DNA from: Gemmatimonadaceae bacterium
Lineage (GTDB): Bacteria > Gemmatimonadota > Gemmatimonadetes > Gemmatimonadales > Gemmatimonadaceae
Direction: 5' to 3'
DNA: 64,000 nucleotides
Assembly (NCBI GenBank): GCA_035533015.1
Contig: DATLUQ010000011.1
Coordinates: 62,001 to 126,000 of the forward strand
Shown here: piece by piece, positions 16,509-25,706 of the stretch
Layout of the letters: every line of letters begins with the position of its first letter
How positions within the stretch are numbered: the first letter of the stretch is position 1
The notes under the pieces: generated by a model
Told to the model about the DNA's origin: nothing
The model's database searches: none
What the model saw: the letters and a program-made list of their open reading frames with translations, nothing else
Position numbers and translations under genes: made by a program

Positions 16509-18064
16509 GCCGCGCGGCTCCGCTGGGCGCGCCGGCTCCACCAGTCGCGCCCCACGAGGGCCAGCGTCACCGCCACCGAGAGCAGGCCCACGAAGTCGCC
16601 CAGCGCGTCGTAGGGCGTGCGCGCGTCGCTGGTCTCCAGGGCGTAGGTTTCCGCTTCGGGTACGAAGATCGGCGTCGCCGCCCGGATGCGGCCCAGCGGG
16701 TCGATCCAGCCGGAGATACCGGTGTTCGCGGCGCGGACGATGGCGGTGCGATTCTCGATGGCGCGCAGCACGAGGTGCGAGTAGTGCTGGTACGGCGCCA
16801 GGGTGTGTCCGAACCAGGCGTCGTTGGTGATGTTGACCAGGAAGTCGGCACCGTCGTTGCGGTACTGGCGCGATTCTCCCGGGAAGATCGACTCGTAGCA
16901 GATGAGCACGCCGAACGTTCCGAACGGGACGTGGTAGATCACCGGCCCGTCGCCGATGCCGAACCCCCCGAAGTACTTCCCGGCCCAGTTGAACCACCGG
17001 GGATTGAAGAACGGCACCCGCTCGACGATCGGCACCAGCCGCCGCTTGTGGTACACCGGCTGCGTCTGCCGGCCGTCGCCGTCCACGAGCAGCGCGGCGT
17101 TATAATAGTCGTAGTCCGTTCGCGTGTGCCATACGAGATCGAGCATGCCGGTGAGGAGCGGCGTATCGGACGCGGTGGTGAGGGCACGGATCGAGTCGGA
17201 CCACTCCGGGTGCCGGAACATGAAGTCGGGAAGCGACACCTCGGGCCACACGACCAGCTGCGGGTGGTCCTGGGCGAGCACGTCGCGCGTTCCCCTGGAC
17301 ATGAGGTCGATGATCGAGCCCAGATTGGCCGCCTGCCACTTCTCGTCTTCCGGCACGTTGGGCTGCACGATGCCCACGCGGCCCAGCGGGCGGAGGGCCG
17401 TGGTGCGCATGCGCCACGTACCGTAAGCCGCCACCGCGCACACCATGACGGCGATGGCGACGCCGCGCATCGCGTTGGCACGGCGCTGGCCGCGCGCCAG
17501 CCACATGTCGGCCACGAACCCGTTGGTGAGCGCGATCCAGAAGCTCACCCCGTGCACGCCGCTGATGTCGGCGATCTGGGCGAGCACCGGCGTATGCGTG
17601 ACGGCCAGTCCCAACGGAAGCCAGGGAAAGGCAAGGGCCGACAGATGGTTCATCGCCATCTCCGACGCCACCCACACGAACGGGACCAGCGCGGCCATCG
17701 GCCATCGCGTGATGCGCCGCGCCGCGAACAGCGCCCCACCGGTGGCCGCGACCACCACCGTGAGCACGAACAGGGCTCCGATATAGCCGAGGATCGCGAG
17801 CTTGGTGAAGATCAGCAGCGCCGTGGCAATCCAATAGATGCTCGCCCCGTAGGCGAAGATCCCGAACCACATGCCGAGCCGCACGCCGGTGCGCACGCCG
17901 TCGCCGCGGTCGGCCGCCCGCGCCACGGCGACGGCAAACGGCACCAGGCATACGAACGCCGGTCCCACCAGTCTGAACGGCGGGAAGGCGTAGAAGAACA
18001 GGACCGCCGACGCCACGGTCGCAGCGAGCTCGGCGCGCGAGGGCCGGAACAGGCTCACCGTCAC
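16505..18064 (-). CDS. lnt: Apolipoprotein N-acyltransferase
   Basis: The protein has 519 residues. The first 220 are strongly hydrophobic with several membrane helices (VLFFYAFPPF, GIFAYGASIYWIATALLI, LGYIGALFVLTVVVAATGG). The periplasmic nitrilase-type domain then carries the Glu-Lys-Cys triad: Glu275 in WPEVSLPD, Lys340 in YHKRRLVP, Cys389 in LICYESIFPG. These match E267, K335 and C387 of the E. coli enzyme. Lnt adds the third acyl chain to the N-terminal Cys of outer-membrane lipoproteins, which shows that the host has a diderm lipoprotein pathway. The GTG at 18064 overlaps the TGA of the upstream oxidoreductase gene (GTGA) and was chosen for that reason. Confidence 0.95.
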   Translation of the reverse strand: MTVSLFRPSRAELAATVASAVLFFYAFPPFRLVGPAFVCLVPFAVAVARAADRGDGVRTGVRLGMWFGIFAYGASIYWIATALLIFTKLAILGYIGALFVLTVVVAATGGALFAARRITRWPMAALVPFVWVASEMAMNHLSALAFPWLPLGLAVTHTPVLAQIADISGVHGVSFWIALTNGFVADMWLARGQRRANAMRGVAIAVMVCAVAAYGTWRMRTTALRPLGRVGIVQPNVPEDEKWQAANLGSIIDLMSRGTRDVLAQDHPQLVVWPEVSLPDFMFRHPEWSDSIRALTTASDTPLLTGMLDLVWHTRTDYDYYNAALLVDGDGRQTQPVYHKRRLVPIVERVPFFNPRWFNWAGKYFGGFGIGDGPVIYHVPFGTFGVLICYESIFPGESRQYRNDGADFLVNITNDAWFGHTLAPYQHYSHLVLRAIENRTAIVRAANTGISGWIDPLGRIRAATPIFVPEAETYALETSDARTPYDALGDFVGLLSVAVTLALVGRDWWSRRAQRSRAA

Positions 18065-19065
18065 AGGCGGATCTCGTGGCCCTCGTCCGCCGAACGATAG
18101 ATCGCTTCGACGACCCGGTGAAGCGTGACCTGATCCGTGGGCGGCTCGTACGCCGCCGTTCCGCGCACCACGGCCAGAAAATGTGCGAGTTCGGCGCGGT
18201 ACGACTGGATGAACGCGCTCTCCCGGCTGGCGGCGCCCGCCGGCGAGACATCGAACGGACGGCCGTTGAGCTCCTTCACCACGCGCAGCGGCGCCAGCCG
18301 CGCGCTGCCGCGATCCGCCAGGACCTCGAACCACCAGCGTTCCTCCTCGCCCACATAGGCCCCCGACACGTCGAAGCTGAACACGACGTTGTTCTGGCAT
18401 TCGAGGTGCACGAGCATGGCGTCCTCGACGGCGCCCGGCAGCCCCGACCGGTTCATGTGCGCGGTCACGCGCCGGGGCTCGGGAAAATCGGCCAGCCACA
18501 ACGCGAGATCGAGCAACGGCAATCCATGGTCGAAGAAGGCGCCGCCCCCCGACTCGGCGCGGCGCCGCCGCCAGCCGGCGTCGGGCCGCTTGAAGTGGTA
18601 GGCGCCGGTGCGCACGCCGTTCACCTGCCCCAACTCACCGGCCCGCAGAAACCGGTCCAGCGCCTGCACGTCGGCGCGGAAGCGGTGGTTGTTGGCCACC
18701 ATCAGACGGCACGACGTGTGCGACGCCGCGTCGATCAGCCGCTCGATGCCGCGCGAGGAGAGGGCCAGTGGGCGCTCGCACAGCACGTGCTTGCCCGCCG
18801 CCAGCGCGCTCAGCACGTGCGGCTCGTGGAGATGGTTGGGGGTGGCCACGATGACCGCGCCCAACTCCTTAATCTCGAGCAGGTCCTCGATGTCGGTGAC
18901 CACGTCGTAGATGTCGAACCGCTCCGCCAGGGCCTGCGCCTTGGCACGGTCGTTGTCGCAGATCACGGCAACCTGCACCCCGCGCATCTTGCTCAGCACC
19001 GGCAGATGCGCCAGTTGCGCGATGGCGCCCGTCCCCACCAGCCCGATCCGCACCGTGTCCGTCAT
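18061..19065 (-). CDS. Gfo/Idh/MocA-family NAD(P)-dependent oxidoreductase
   Basis: The protein has 334 residues. The Rossmann start VRIGLVGTGAIAQLAHLP binds NAD(P). VIVATPNHLHEPHVLSALAAGKHVLCERPLAL corresponds to the conserved region around the EKP motif, here ERP, so the usual Lys is Arg. HRFRADVQALDRFLRAGELGQV and a catalytic-region pattern GGGAFFDHGLPLLDLALWLADFP follow. The C-terminal half is the dimerising beta-sheet domain. Members usually oxidise or reduce sugars, inositols or related alcohols; the substrate is unknown here. It lies between spoIID (30 bases) and lnt (four-base overlap) in the minus-strand run. Confidence 0.88.
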   Translation of the reverse strand: MTDTVRIGLVGTGAIAQLAHLPVLSKMRGVQVAVICDNDRAKAQALAERFDIYDVVTDIEDLLEIKELGAVIVATPNHLHEPHVLSALAAGKHVLCERPLALSSRGIERLIDAASHTSCRLMVANNHRFRADVQALDRFLRAGELGQVNGVRTGAYHFKRPDAGWRRRRAESGGGAFFDHGLPLLDLALWLADFPEPRRVTAHMNRSGLPGAVEDAMLVHLECQNNVVFSFDVSGAYVGEEERWWFEVLADRGSARLAPLRVVKELNGRPFDVSPAGAASRESAFIQSYRAELAHFLAVVRGTAAYEPPTDQVTLHRVVEAIYRSADEGHEIRL

Positions 19066-19095
19066 GTCCGTCAGGTCTCCAGTCGTTCCGCGTTC

Positions 19096-20409
19096 TTACT
19101 GCACCACACCGAGCGCCGTGCCAGGATAGTACGTGCGGAGGATGGTGCGAAAATCCTGTCCGGCCCTCGCCCGGCCGATCGCGCCCCACTGGCACATCCC
19201 GACCCCGTGGCCGTAGCCGCGGCCGTCGAGCACGAGGCGGGCCAGCGCTCCGCTCGTGGTGCGCTCGGTGGCGACGGAAAAATACGTGCTGTTGAGGATC
19301 TCGCCACCAACGTTTCGCAGCACGTACCGCATATCATTGCCGCGCAGGATGTACGATCCAAGCGTGGTCTGCACCCGGAGCTGCCCGACCCGCCCCGATG
19401 GCGTGCGGTTGATCACCCAGACGTCGCGCACCAGCCCCGGGTCTCCCCCCGGCACCGAGGCGTACGCCGACAGATAGCGGGCCACCGCCGCGTTGAGATC
19501 GGAGGCCGAAAGGGTCCGCGTCCACTTGAACCGTGGCGCGATGTCGCAGTAGTAGCGGTCGGTCCCCGGAATCCGGTCGCTCACCGGCCGCAGATAGGGT
19601 TCGTCGGGGGAATGCCACACCTCCGACGGCGCCGCGGTCTCGCCTCCGCACGTGGAACTGTACGGCGCGTTGACCACCCGCCCGCCATAGATCACCACGA
19701 TCCCGGCGGTCGCCGTCACCGCGGCATTCCCCACGTCCGTTTCGGCGTCCACGCCGCCGTACACCTGGTCGAGCACGCCGGCGGTGAGGTCGTAGTCACT
19801 GCTGGCGGGCTCTTCCAGGTGGGTGTAGGCGTAGCTACGCGCGGTGACGGCCTGGGCCTGGAGGGCTGCGGAGTCCCCGGGGGCGCGATCGCCGAGTTCC
19901 AGGGGCACGACCCCGCGCAGGTACTCCTCCACGCCGACCGTCTCGATCACCACGAGCCCGGTGTCGCTGCCCTCGAGCCGCAACTCGCCGCGGTAGCGCT
20001 TGCCGTCCACGAGCATGTAGGCGGTGGAGTCGTCCGCCCGCGCCACCAGCGCCCGCGGTTTCCACGCGGTGGGCATCCCGTCGCTCCGCACGGCGCGGAC
20101 GTCTCCGCCGTTGTGCTCCACGCGCCACGGCTCGTTGGCCTGGCCGCGGGCCAGGAACGTCCGGCCGTCGCCTTCGTACCACTGCCAGGGACCGGTGGCC
20201 GACACACGCACCGACGACGCGCCGGTGAACAGCGCGACGTGGATGATGTGTTCGGGATCGGCCACCGGCGACGCAACGCGTGGGAGCCCCGCGCCCAGCC
20301 GGCCCGCGTCGACCCGCGCGTCGTCGGCAGGACTCGGGTTGCGCCCGTAGAGGATCGTGGAACAGCCGACGAGCGTGACGAGCGCGAGCGCCACGGCCCG
20401 CCTAGCCAC
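19096..20409 (-). CDS. SpoIID/LytB-domain lipoprotein, probable peptidoglycan lytic enzyme
   Basis: The protein has 437 residues. The N-terminus MARRAVALALVTLVGC ends in a lipobox, so it is likely a lipid-anchored periplasmic protein. The SpoIID/LytB domain is plain: VEEYLRGVVPLELG, with the glutamate in the position of the catalytic acid of SpoIID, QAQAVTARSYAYTHL, and STCGGETA. The C-terminal DGRGYGHGVGMCQWGAIGRARAGQDFRTILRTYYPG is highly conserved in the family. In spore formers SpoIID cleaves the glycan at sites lacking the peptide stem; in non-sporulating diderms the role is probably cell-wall remodelling. GTG 20409 overlaps the hemL stop by eight bases. It stands between tetrapyrrole and lipoprotein genes with no visible functional link. 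Confidence 0.88.
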   Translation of the reverse strand: MARRAVALALVTLVGCSTILYGRNPSPADDARVDAGRLGAGLPRVASPVADPEHIIHVALFTGASSVRVSATGPWQWYEGDGRTFLARGQANEPWRVEHNGGDVRAVRSDGMPTAWKPRALVARADDSTAYMLVDGKRYRGELRLEGSDTGLVVIETVGVEEYLRGVVPLELGDRAPGDSAALQAQAVTARSYAYTHLEEPASSDYDLTAGVLDQVYGGVDAETDVGNAAVTATAGIVVIYGGRVVNAPYSSTCGGETAAPSEVWHSPDEPYLRPVSDRIPGTDRYYCDIAPRFKWTRTLSASDLNAAVARYLSAYASVPGGDPGLVRDVWVINRTPSGRVGQLRVQTTLGSYILRGNDMRYVLRNVGGEILNSTYFSVATERTTSGALARLVLDGRGYGHGVGMCQWGAIGRARAGQDFRTILRTYYPGTALGVVQ

Positions 20410-21691
20410 GCGCCGCTCCCAGCGCCGCGTCGATCCGTTCGAGCGCCAGGCCGACGTCCTGATCGCCATGCGCCGCCGACATGAACGCGGCCTCGAACGG
20501 CGACGGGGCGAAGTACAGCCCGCGGGCCAGCGCCTCGTGGAAGAAGCGCTTGAACAGCGCGCTATCGGAGCCGCGCGCGTCGGCGAAGTTGCGCACCGGC
20601 TCGGCGCGGAAGAAGAACCCCCACATGGATCCGGCGTGGTCGGCCGTGAACGGCACGCCGCGCCGCGCCGCGATTTCGCGAAAACCCTGGACCAGGGTCG
20701 CCGTGCGCGCCGCGATGCGGTCGTGGAGATCGCGCGTGAGCATACTAATTGTAGCATATCCCGCGGCCATGGCGAGCGGGTTCCCGGACAGCGTCCCCGC
20801 CTGGTACACCGGCCCCGCCGGCGCCACCGCGTCCATCAGATCGGGCCGCCCGCCGTAGGCCGCCACGGGCAGCCCGCCCCCGATCACCTTGCCCAGCGTG
20901 GTCAGATCGGGGTGCACGCCGAACCGTTCGGGCGCACCCGCCGGGGCGATGCGGAACCCGGTCATGACCTCGTCGAAGATCAGCACCGCGCCTGCCGCGT
21001 CGGCCACGCGACGCAATGCCGGCAGGAACGCGGGGTCGGGCGGGATGAACCCCGCGTTGCCCACCACGGGCTCGACGATGATGGCCGCGATCCGGTCGCG
21101 CTGTTCGGCTACCAGCCGCTCCACCGCCGGCACGTCGTTGTAGGGCGCCACGTAGGTCAGCTCGGCCAGCGCGGCCGGCACGCCGGGGGAGTTGGGGAGG
21201 CCCAGGGTGGCCACCCCCGACCCCGCCTTCACGAGAAAGGAATCGCCGTGGCCGTGGTAGCAGCCGTCGAACTTGAGAATTCCGTCGCGGCCGGTGTGGG
21301 CTCGCGCCACCCGCACGGCGCTCATCGTGGCTTCCGTGCCACTGGATACGAACCGCAGCCGTTCCATGTGCGGCATCCGCTCGCGGATCAGCTCACCCAA
21401 CCGCAGTTCGAGTGCGGTGGGCATGCCGAAGCTCGTGCCGCGTTGCATGGCCTCGTCGAGGGCGTCGAGCACCGCCGGCGGCGCGTGGCCGAGCACGAGC
21501 GGGCCCCACGAGAGCACGAAGTCGATGTACTCGTTGCCGTCCACGTCGAACAGGCGGCACCCCTCGCCCCGCTCCGCCACGATGGGGGTTCCGCCCACGC
21601 CCCCAAAGGCACGCACCGGGGAGTTCACGCCCCCCGGAAAGATCTCGCGCGACCGCCGCATGAGTTCCGCCGACCGCGAGTGCCCGCTCAC
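20402..21691 (-). CDS. hemL: Glutamate-1-semialdehyde 2,1-aminomutase
   Basis: The protein has 429 residues, the usual length. It is a class-III aminotransferase with the PLP lysine at 268 in TTLGKVIGGGLP. SREIFPGGVNSPVRAF at the start, SSGTEATMSAVRVARA, FDGCYHGHGDSFLVKAGSG, IFDEVMTGFR and VYQAGTLSGNPLAMAAG are all specific for HemL rather than for other aminotransferases. It converts glutamate-1-semialdehyde to 5-aminolevulinate in the cytoplasm, the C5 route to haem. GTG 21691 lies inside the rimO stop (GTGA), so the two are translationally coupled. The product feeds haem supply, as would be needed for the c-type cytochromes encoded at 37.5-39.4 kb. Confidence 0.95.
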   Translation of the reverse strand: MSGHSRSAELMRRSREIFPGGVNSPVRAFGGVGGTPIVAERGEGCRLFDVDGNEYIDFVLSWGPLVLGHAPPAVLDALDEAMQRGTSFGMPTALELRLGELIRERMPHMERLRFVSSGTEATMSAVRVARAHTGRDGILKFDGCYHGHGDSFLVKAGSGVATLGLPNSPGVPAALAELTYVAPYNDVPAVERLVAEQRDRIAAIIVEPVVGNAGFIPPDPAFLPALRRVADAAGAVLIFDEVMTGFRIAPAGAPERFGVHPDLTTLGKVIGGGLPVAAYGGRPDLMDAVAPAGPVYQAGTLSGNPLAMAAGYATISMLTRDLHDRIAARTATLVQGFREIAARRGVPFTADHAGSMWGFFFRAEPVRNFADARGSDSALFKRFFHEALARGLYFAPSPFEAAFMSAAHGDQDVGLALERIDAALGAARG

Positions 21692-23070
21692 CGCCCGAAG
21701 CTCCCGATCGTCGTGGCGGCCAGCGGCAGGGCGCGCCGCCTGGCGGGCGCGGGCGTCGGCGACGGCCCCACGATGCCGGCGACCCTGGCGCGGAAGTCGT
21801 AGTCGTCCACGTCCTCGATCACCACGTCGACCAGCGTGCCCGGGAGGGCGGCGTCGGCATCCAGCCAGGTCACGCCGTCGATGTCGTCGGCCTGCCAGAT
21901 CGTCCGCGCCTGCACCATGCCGTCGTCCTGCACGCGGTCGACCATGGCGCGCACGGTGCGGCCCACGCGGGCCTCATACCGGTCGGCGGTGACCAGGCGC
22001 TGGAGTTCGTTCAGCCGTTCGAGCCGTTCCTGTTTGAGCGATTCGGGCACGTCGTCGTCCAACTCCGCGGCGCGCGTCCCTTCCTGGGACGAGTAGGTGA
22101 ACACCCCGACGCGGTCGAACTGCACATCTTCCAGAAATGCTAATAGCTGCGCGAAATCGGCATCGGTCTCCCCGGGAAAGCCGACGATGCACGTGGTCCG
22201 GATGGCGACGTCGGGCACGACCTCGCGGATGCGGGCCACGCGCGCACGGACCGTGGCCTGCCGCTCGGGACGGCGCATCCGCGCCAACACGGAGTCGGAC
22301 GCGTGCTGCATGGGCATGTCGAGGTACGGCAGGATGCGGGGCTCGCGCGCCATCAGATCGAGCAGTTCCGGGGTGAGCCCCGCCGAGTAGAGGTAGAGCA
22401 TGCGGATCCAGGGCAGCGAGGTCTCGCGCACGACGGCTTCGAGCAGTCCGGGCAGCGTGATTCCGTCGCGCCGGTCGCGGCCGTAGTGAGCCAGGTCCTG
22501 CGCCACGAGGTTCACCTCGCGCGCGCCCTGGGCTTCGAGCAACTGCGCCTCGCGCACCACGTCGTCGAGGGCGAACGAGCGGTGCCTGCCGCGCATGAGG
22601 GGGATGGCACAGAAGGCGCACCCGTGGTCGCACCCCTCGCTGATCTTGAGGTACCGCACATGGGGAAGCTGGCCGGTGAACAGCCGGACCCCGGGATGGG
22701 GTGCGGGCACGTCGTCGATCAGACCGCGCGCGGCCAGCTCGGGAACCAGCCGGTCCATCTCCGACGATCCCAGAAAGAGGTCGACTTCGGGAAGTTCCGC
22801 GGCCAGTTCGTCTTTGTGGCGCTGCACCATGCAGCCCACGGCCACCACGGCCTGGGCGCGGCCCTCGGTCTTCAGGCGCCCGGCATCGACGATGGCGTCG
22901 ATGGACTCCTTCTTGGCGGCGTCGATGAATCCGCACGTGTTGATGATGATCACGTCGGCATCGGACGCATCGGCGGCGAACTCCGCTCCGCGATCGGCGA
23001 GCTGCGCGAGGTAGCGCTCGGAGTCGACCGTGTTCTTATCGCAGCCGAGGGTGACGAAAGAGACCTTCAC
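21688..23070 (-). CDS. rimO: Ribosomal protein S12 methylthiotransferase RimO
   Basis: The protein has 460 residues. The three domains are in order: MTTase N-domain with Cys10, Cys46 and Cys80 (VTLGC, INTCGF, VGCM), radical-SAM domain with CDHGCAFC (Cys147, 151, 154), and a C-terminal TRAM region (VDRVQDDGMVQARTIWQADDIDGVTWL). The VNLVAQDLAHYGRD and YLDMPMQHASDSVLARMRR stretches point to RimO rather than MiaB. It adds a methylthio group to an Asp of ribosomal protein S12 using two iron-sulfur clusters. The C-terminus has an extra 25-residue Ala/Pro/Arg tail. GTG start at 23070. Confidence 0.95.
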   Translation of the reverse strand: MKVSFVTLGCDKNTVDSERYLAQLADRGAEFAADASDADVIIINTCGFIDAAKKESIDAIVDAGRLKTEGRAQAVVAVGCMVQRHKDELAAELPEVDLFLGSSEMDRLVPELAARGLIDDVPAPHPGVRLFTGQLPHVRYLKISEGCDHGCAFCAIPLMRGRHRSFALDDVVREAQLLEAQGAREVNLVAQDLAHYGRDRRDGITLPGLLEAVVRETSLPWIRMLYLYSAGLTPELLDLMAREPRILPYLDMPMQHASDSVLARMRRPERQATVRARVARIREVVPDVAIRTTCIVGFPGETDADFAQLLAFLEDVQFDRVGVFTYSSQEGTRAAELDDDVPESLKQERLERLNELQRLVTADRYEARVGRTVRAMVDRVQDDGMVQARTIWQADDIDGVTWLDADAALPGTLVDVVIEDVDDYDFRARVAGIVGPSPTPAPARRRALPLAATTIGSFGR

Positions 23071-23158
23071 GGGCCGAAACCTAGCGCCCCGGCCGGGCGC
23101 GGCACAGGCTGACGGTAGGACGGCGGGACGGAGCGGTCACCACAACCGGCGGCCGGCG

Positions 23159-23659
23159 CTAGCGATAATTCCCGAACTGGAGTTCCACGCCGAATTCCTG
23201 CCCGCGCAGGAGGGCCATGACCGTCTGCAGATCGTCCCTGGAGGGCGAACTCACGCGAACCTGGTCGCCCTGGATGGCCGCCTGGACCTTCTTGAACTTC
23301 GCCTCCTTGATCGCCGCCGCGATCTTCTTGGCGGTGTCGCCGTCAAGCGACGTCTTGAGCTTGACCTCGCGGCGCACGGTGTCGCCGCCCGCGGGCTTGA
23401 CCTCGCCCACGTCGAGGTTCTTGACCGAGACGCCGCGCTTGATCAGGCGCGTCTGCACGACGTCAAACAGCGATTTCATCTGGAAGTCGCTGTCGGCCAC
23501 GAGCACGAGCAGGTTCTCGGCGCGTTTGAATTCGATCGTCGCCTTGGAGCCTTTGAAATCGTAGCGCTGGCCGATCTCCTTCTGCGCCTGGTTGATGGCG
23601 TTGTCCACTTCCTGAAGGTCGACGCCGGTGGTGATGTCGAAGGATGCAGTGGCGGGCAT
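23159..23659 (-). CDS. yajQ: YajQ-family (DUF520) nucleotide-binding protein
   Basis: The protein has 166 residues, the normal length. It starts SFDITTGVDLQEVDNAINQAQKEIGQRYDFKGSKATIEF and contains DSDFQMKSLFDVVQTRLIKRGV and KVQAAIQGDQVRVSSPSRDDLQTVMALL, which are diagnostic for the family. YajQ proteins bind nucleotides, in some species cyclic di-GMP, and affect translation or gene expression, but no enzymatic activity is established. It lies between rimO (88 bases downstream) and the sigma factor gene (140 bases upstream); the intergenic side contains a CCTCCTA-type repeat. No clear ribosome site was seen. Confidence 0.92.
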   Translation of the reverse strand: MPATASFDITTGVDLQEVDNAINQAQKEIGQRYDFKGSKATIEFKRAENLLVLVADSDFQMKSLFDVVQTRLIKRGVSVKNLDVGEVKPAGGDTVRREVKLKTSLDGDTAKKIAAAIKEAKFKKVQAAIQGDQVRVSSPSRDDLQTVMALLRGQEFGVELQFGNYR

Positions 23660-23667
23660 GAAGAGAC

Positions 23668-23805
23668 CGAAGGAGAGTAGGAGCGAGAAACGGCGCCCGA
23701 TCAGAATGCACGGATTCGATGGCGACCGCTACCCCGCGGGGCGAACGCAACGGTTCGAGCGACGGGTGTCCGAGCGAGAGGGGTGCCCCTCCTACCCTCC
23801 TACCC
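23668..23805. repeat. Intergenic element with GTAGGA-type left arm and CCTCCTA tandem right arm
   Basis: The region between yajQ and the sigma factor gene has GAAGGAGAGTAGGAG on the left and two tandem copies of CCTACCCTC/CCTACCC on the right, near 23788-23805. The right copy runs into the 3' end of the sigma factor gene and supplies its stop. It belongs to the same loose family as the elements near 30.85, 59.4, 62.0 and 62.85 kb. Confidence 0.35.
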
Positions 23806-24660
23806 AAGATACGACTCGAGCGCCCGCGCCCGACTCACGTGCCGCAGGCGACTCAACGCCTTCTCCTTGATCTGGCGCACCCGCTCGCGCGTGATGCCGA
23901 GCAGCGCGCCGATCTCCTCGAGCGTCATCGGTTCGGCCTGGTCGCCCAGGCCGAAGTAGAGCCGCAGGATCTTGGATTCGCGCTCCTTGAGATGCGAGAG
24001 CGCCTCTTCGATGGACTCGGTGAGCGCCTTCTCGAAGGTCTGCTCGTCGGGCGTGGGGCTGACGTTGTCGGCCAGGTAGTCGAGGAGCTTGTTGTCCTCC
24101 CCCGGGGTGAGCGGGGCATCCAGCGAGAGGTGCGTCTGCGAGATGGACATCGTCTTGGCGACTTCTTCCTCGGTGATGTCCATGCCGTCGGCGATCTCGG
24201 CGTGGGTGGCTTCGCGCCCCAACTCCTGGAGGAGCACGTTGGCCCGCTTGCCGATGCGGTGCAGGGTGCCGGCACGGTTGAGCGGCACGCGGACGATGCG
24301 CGACTGCTCGGCCAGGGCCTGGAGGATCGCCTGGCGGATCCACCACACGGCGTACGAGATGAACTTGATGCCCTTGGTCTCGTCGAATTTGTGCGCAGCG
24401 CGGATGAGGCCAAGGTTGCCCTCGTTGATCAGGTCGGAGAGCGAGACACCCTGGTTCTGGTACTTCTTGGCCACCGAGACGACGAAGCGGAGGTTCGACC
24501 GCACGAGCTTGTCGAGGGCCTCCTGATCCTGCTTACGGATGCGCCGGGCGAGCGCCACCTCATCTTCGCGCGAGATCAGCGGGTAGGCGCTGATGTCGCG
24601 CAAGTACTGATCGAGCGATCCTTCCTCGAACGACGTCTTCTTGGGGCCTGACGAAGGCAT
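23800..24660 (-). CDS. rpoD: RpoD/SigA-type sigma factor (sigma-70 family, short primary type)
   Basis: The protein has 286 residues. Region 1.2 is at the start (SLDQYLRDISAYPLISREDEVALARRI). Region 2 follows with SNLRFVVSVAKKYQNQGVSLSDLINEGNLGLIRAAHKFD and SYAVWWIRQAILQAL, which is typical of primary sigma factors, then region 3 (RVPLNRAGTLHRI). Region 4 carries EIGALLGITRERVRQIKEKALSRLRH. The non-essential N-terminal region 1.1 is missing. It directs RNA polymerase to housekeeping or closely related promoters. A second primary-like factor elsewhere in the genome is possible, so whether this is the main one cannot be decided. AGGAGT lies 11 bases before the ATG. The gene sits upstream of yajQ on the same strand. 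Confidence 0.93.
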   Translation of the reverse strand: MPSSGPKKTSFEEGSLDQYLRDISAYPLISREDEVALARRIRKQDQEALDKLVRSNLRFVVSVAKKYQNQGVSLSDLINEGNLGLIRAAHKFDETKGIKFISYAVWWIRQAILQALAEQSRIVRVPLNRAGTLHRIGKRANVLLQELGREATHAEIADGMDITEEEVAKTMSISQTHLSLDAPLTPGEDNKLLDYLADNVSPTPDEQTFEKALTESIEEALSHLKERESKILRLYFGLGDQAEPMTLEEIGALLGITRERVRQIKEKALSRLRHVSRARALESYLG

Positions 24661-24742
24661 ACGACCAACGACTCCTGGTGGCGACGTGCTCGGCGCTCGG
24701 GTGCGCTACCCGAGCTGGGGCATGGGAGGTGGGACCCGCATG

Positions 24743-25534
24743 TCAGCGCACGAACTCGCCCAGCCGCTTCCAGCGGACGTGGGTGACCCAGGCCAGAGCC
24801 TGGTTCGAGTCCGGCGCGTAACTGTAATAGATCAGGATGGGGCGCCCCGTGACAAGGGAGTCGGGGACGAAACCCCAGTAGCGGCTGTCCAGAGAATTGT
24901 CGCGATTGTCGCCAAGCACGAAGAGGTGTTTGGGCGGTACGACGATGGGCCCCCAGTCGTTGCGCGACGGGTGGTAGCTCTGGGCGGCCCCGGCGCTGCG
25001 CACCAGGTAGTCACGCTGCCAGGCGAATTCGTCGCCCGACGGATCGCCGGGGGTGTCCTCGCGCCGCACGTACTTCTCGCTCACCGTGTGCCCGTTGCGC
25101 ACCAGGATGCCATCGTGCATCGACAGCGTGTCGCCCGGCAGTCCCACCAGCCGCTTCACGAAGTTCTTGGTTGGATCCACCGGCCAGTCGAACACGATCA
25201 CGTCGCCGAATTTGGGATGCTCGAGGGCGGGAAGCCGGTCGTGGGTGAAGGGCACCTCGGCGCCGTACGCCAGCTTGTTGACGAGCAGGAAGTCGCCCAC
25301 CTGGAGGGTGTTCTCCATGCTCCCCGTGGGGATCTTGAACGCCTCGACGAAGAACGTGCGGATCACCAGGAAGAGCGCGACCGAGATCCAGAAGATCTTG
25401 GTCCACTCCCAGAGAAACGCGAGCGGGCGCGACGCGCGGTTCACCTCGCGCAGCGCGTCGACCCGCTGCTCCGGCGTCACGCTCCGCACCGGCGGCGTTG
25501 GCGTGTCAGCGGATTCGGTGTCCATCTCGTGCAT
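24743..25534 (-). CDS. lepB: Signal peptidase I
   Basis: The protein has 263 residues. A single membrane anchor lies about 43-62 (WTKIFWISVALFLVIRTFFV), followed by the catalytic Ser72 in IPTGSMENTL and Lys127 in KRLVGLPGD. FGDVIVFDWP and FVLGDNRDNSLDSRYWGFVP are the other family boxes. It removes signal peptides from exported proteins at the outer face of the inner membrane; many of the secreted proteins encoded here end in sites it would cut. The first ATG (25534) was kept, although ATG 25525 is equally possible. It lies 82 bases upstream of the sigma factor gene. Confidence 0.95.
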   Translation of the reverse strand: MHEMDTESADTPTPPVRSVTPEQRVDALREVNRASRPLAFLWEWTKIFWISVALFLVIRTFFVEAFKIPTGSMENTLQVGDFLLVNKLAYGAEVPFTHDRLPALEHPKFGDVIVFDWPVDPTKNFVKRLVGLPGDTLSMHDGILVRNGHTVSEKYVRREDTPGDPSGDEFAWQRDYLVRSAGAAQSYHPSRNDWGPIVVPPKHLFVLGDNRDNSLDSRYWGFVPDSLVTGRPILIYYSYAPDSNQALAWVTHVRWKRLGEFVR

Positions 25535-25706
25535 TCAGCCTCTCGTCCTGCACCTGCATACGCCACGACCGGGAGTGGGCGCGGCACCGCTCGACGTCGG
25601 CACCGGCGTATTGCCGACCCGGGTCACGGAGGAATTAACGCGGCCCCCGACGGGATGCAAGCAGGGGCGGCGGACCGCGCCGCACCCCCGGCCCACGCGG
25701 ATGCGG

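Noticed and set aside
18076-20484. 802-codon frame on the plus strand across Gfo/Idh and spoIID
   Set aside because: It is antisense to two genes with strong family motifs and has His/Arg/Pro-rich composition.
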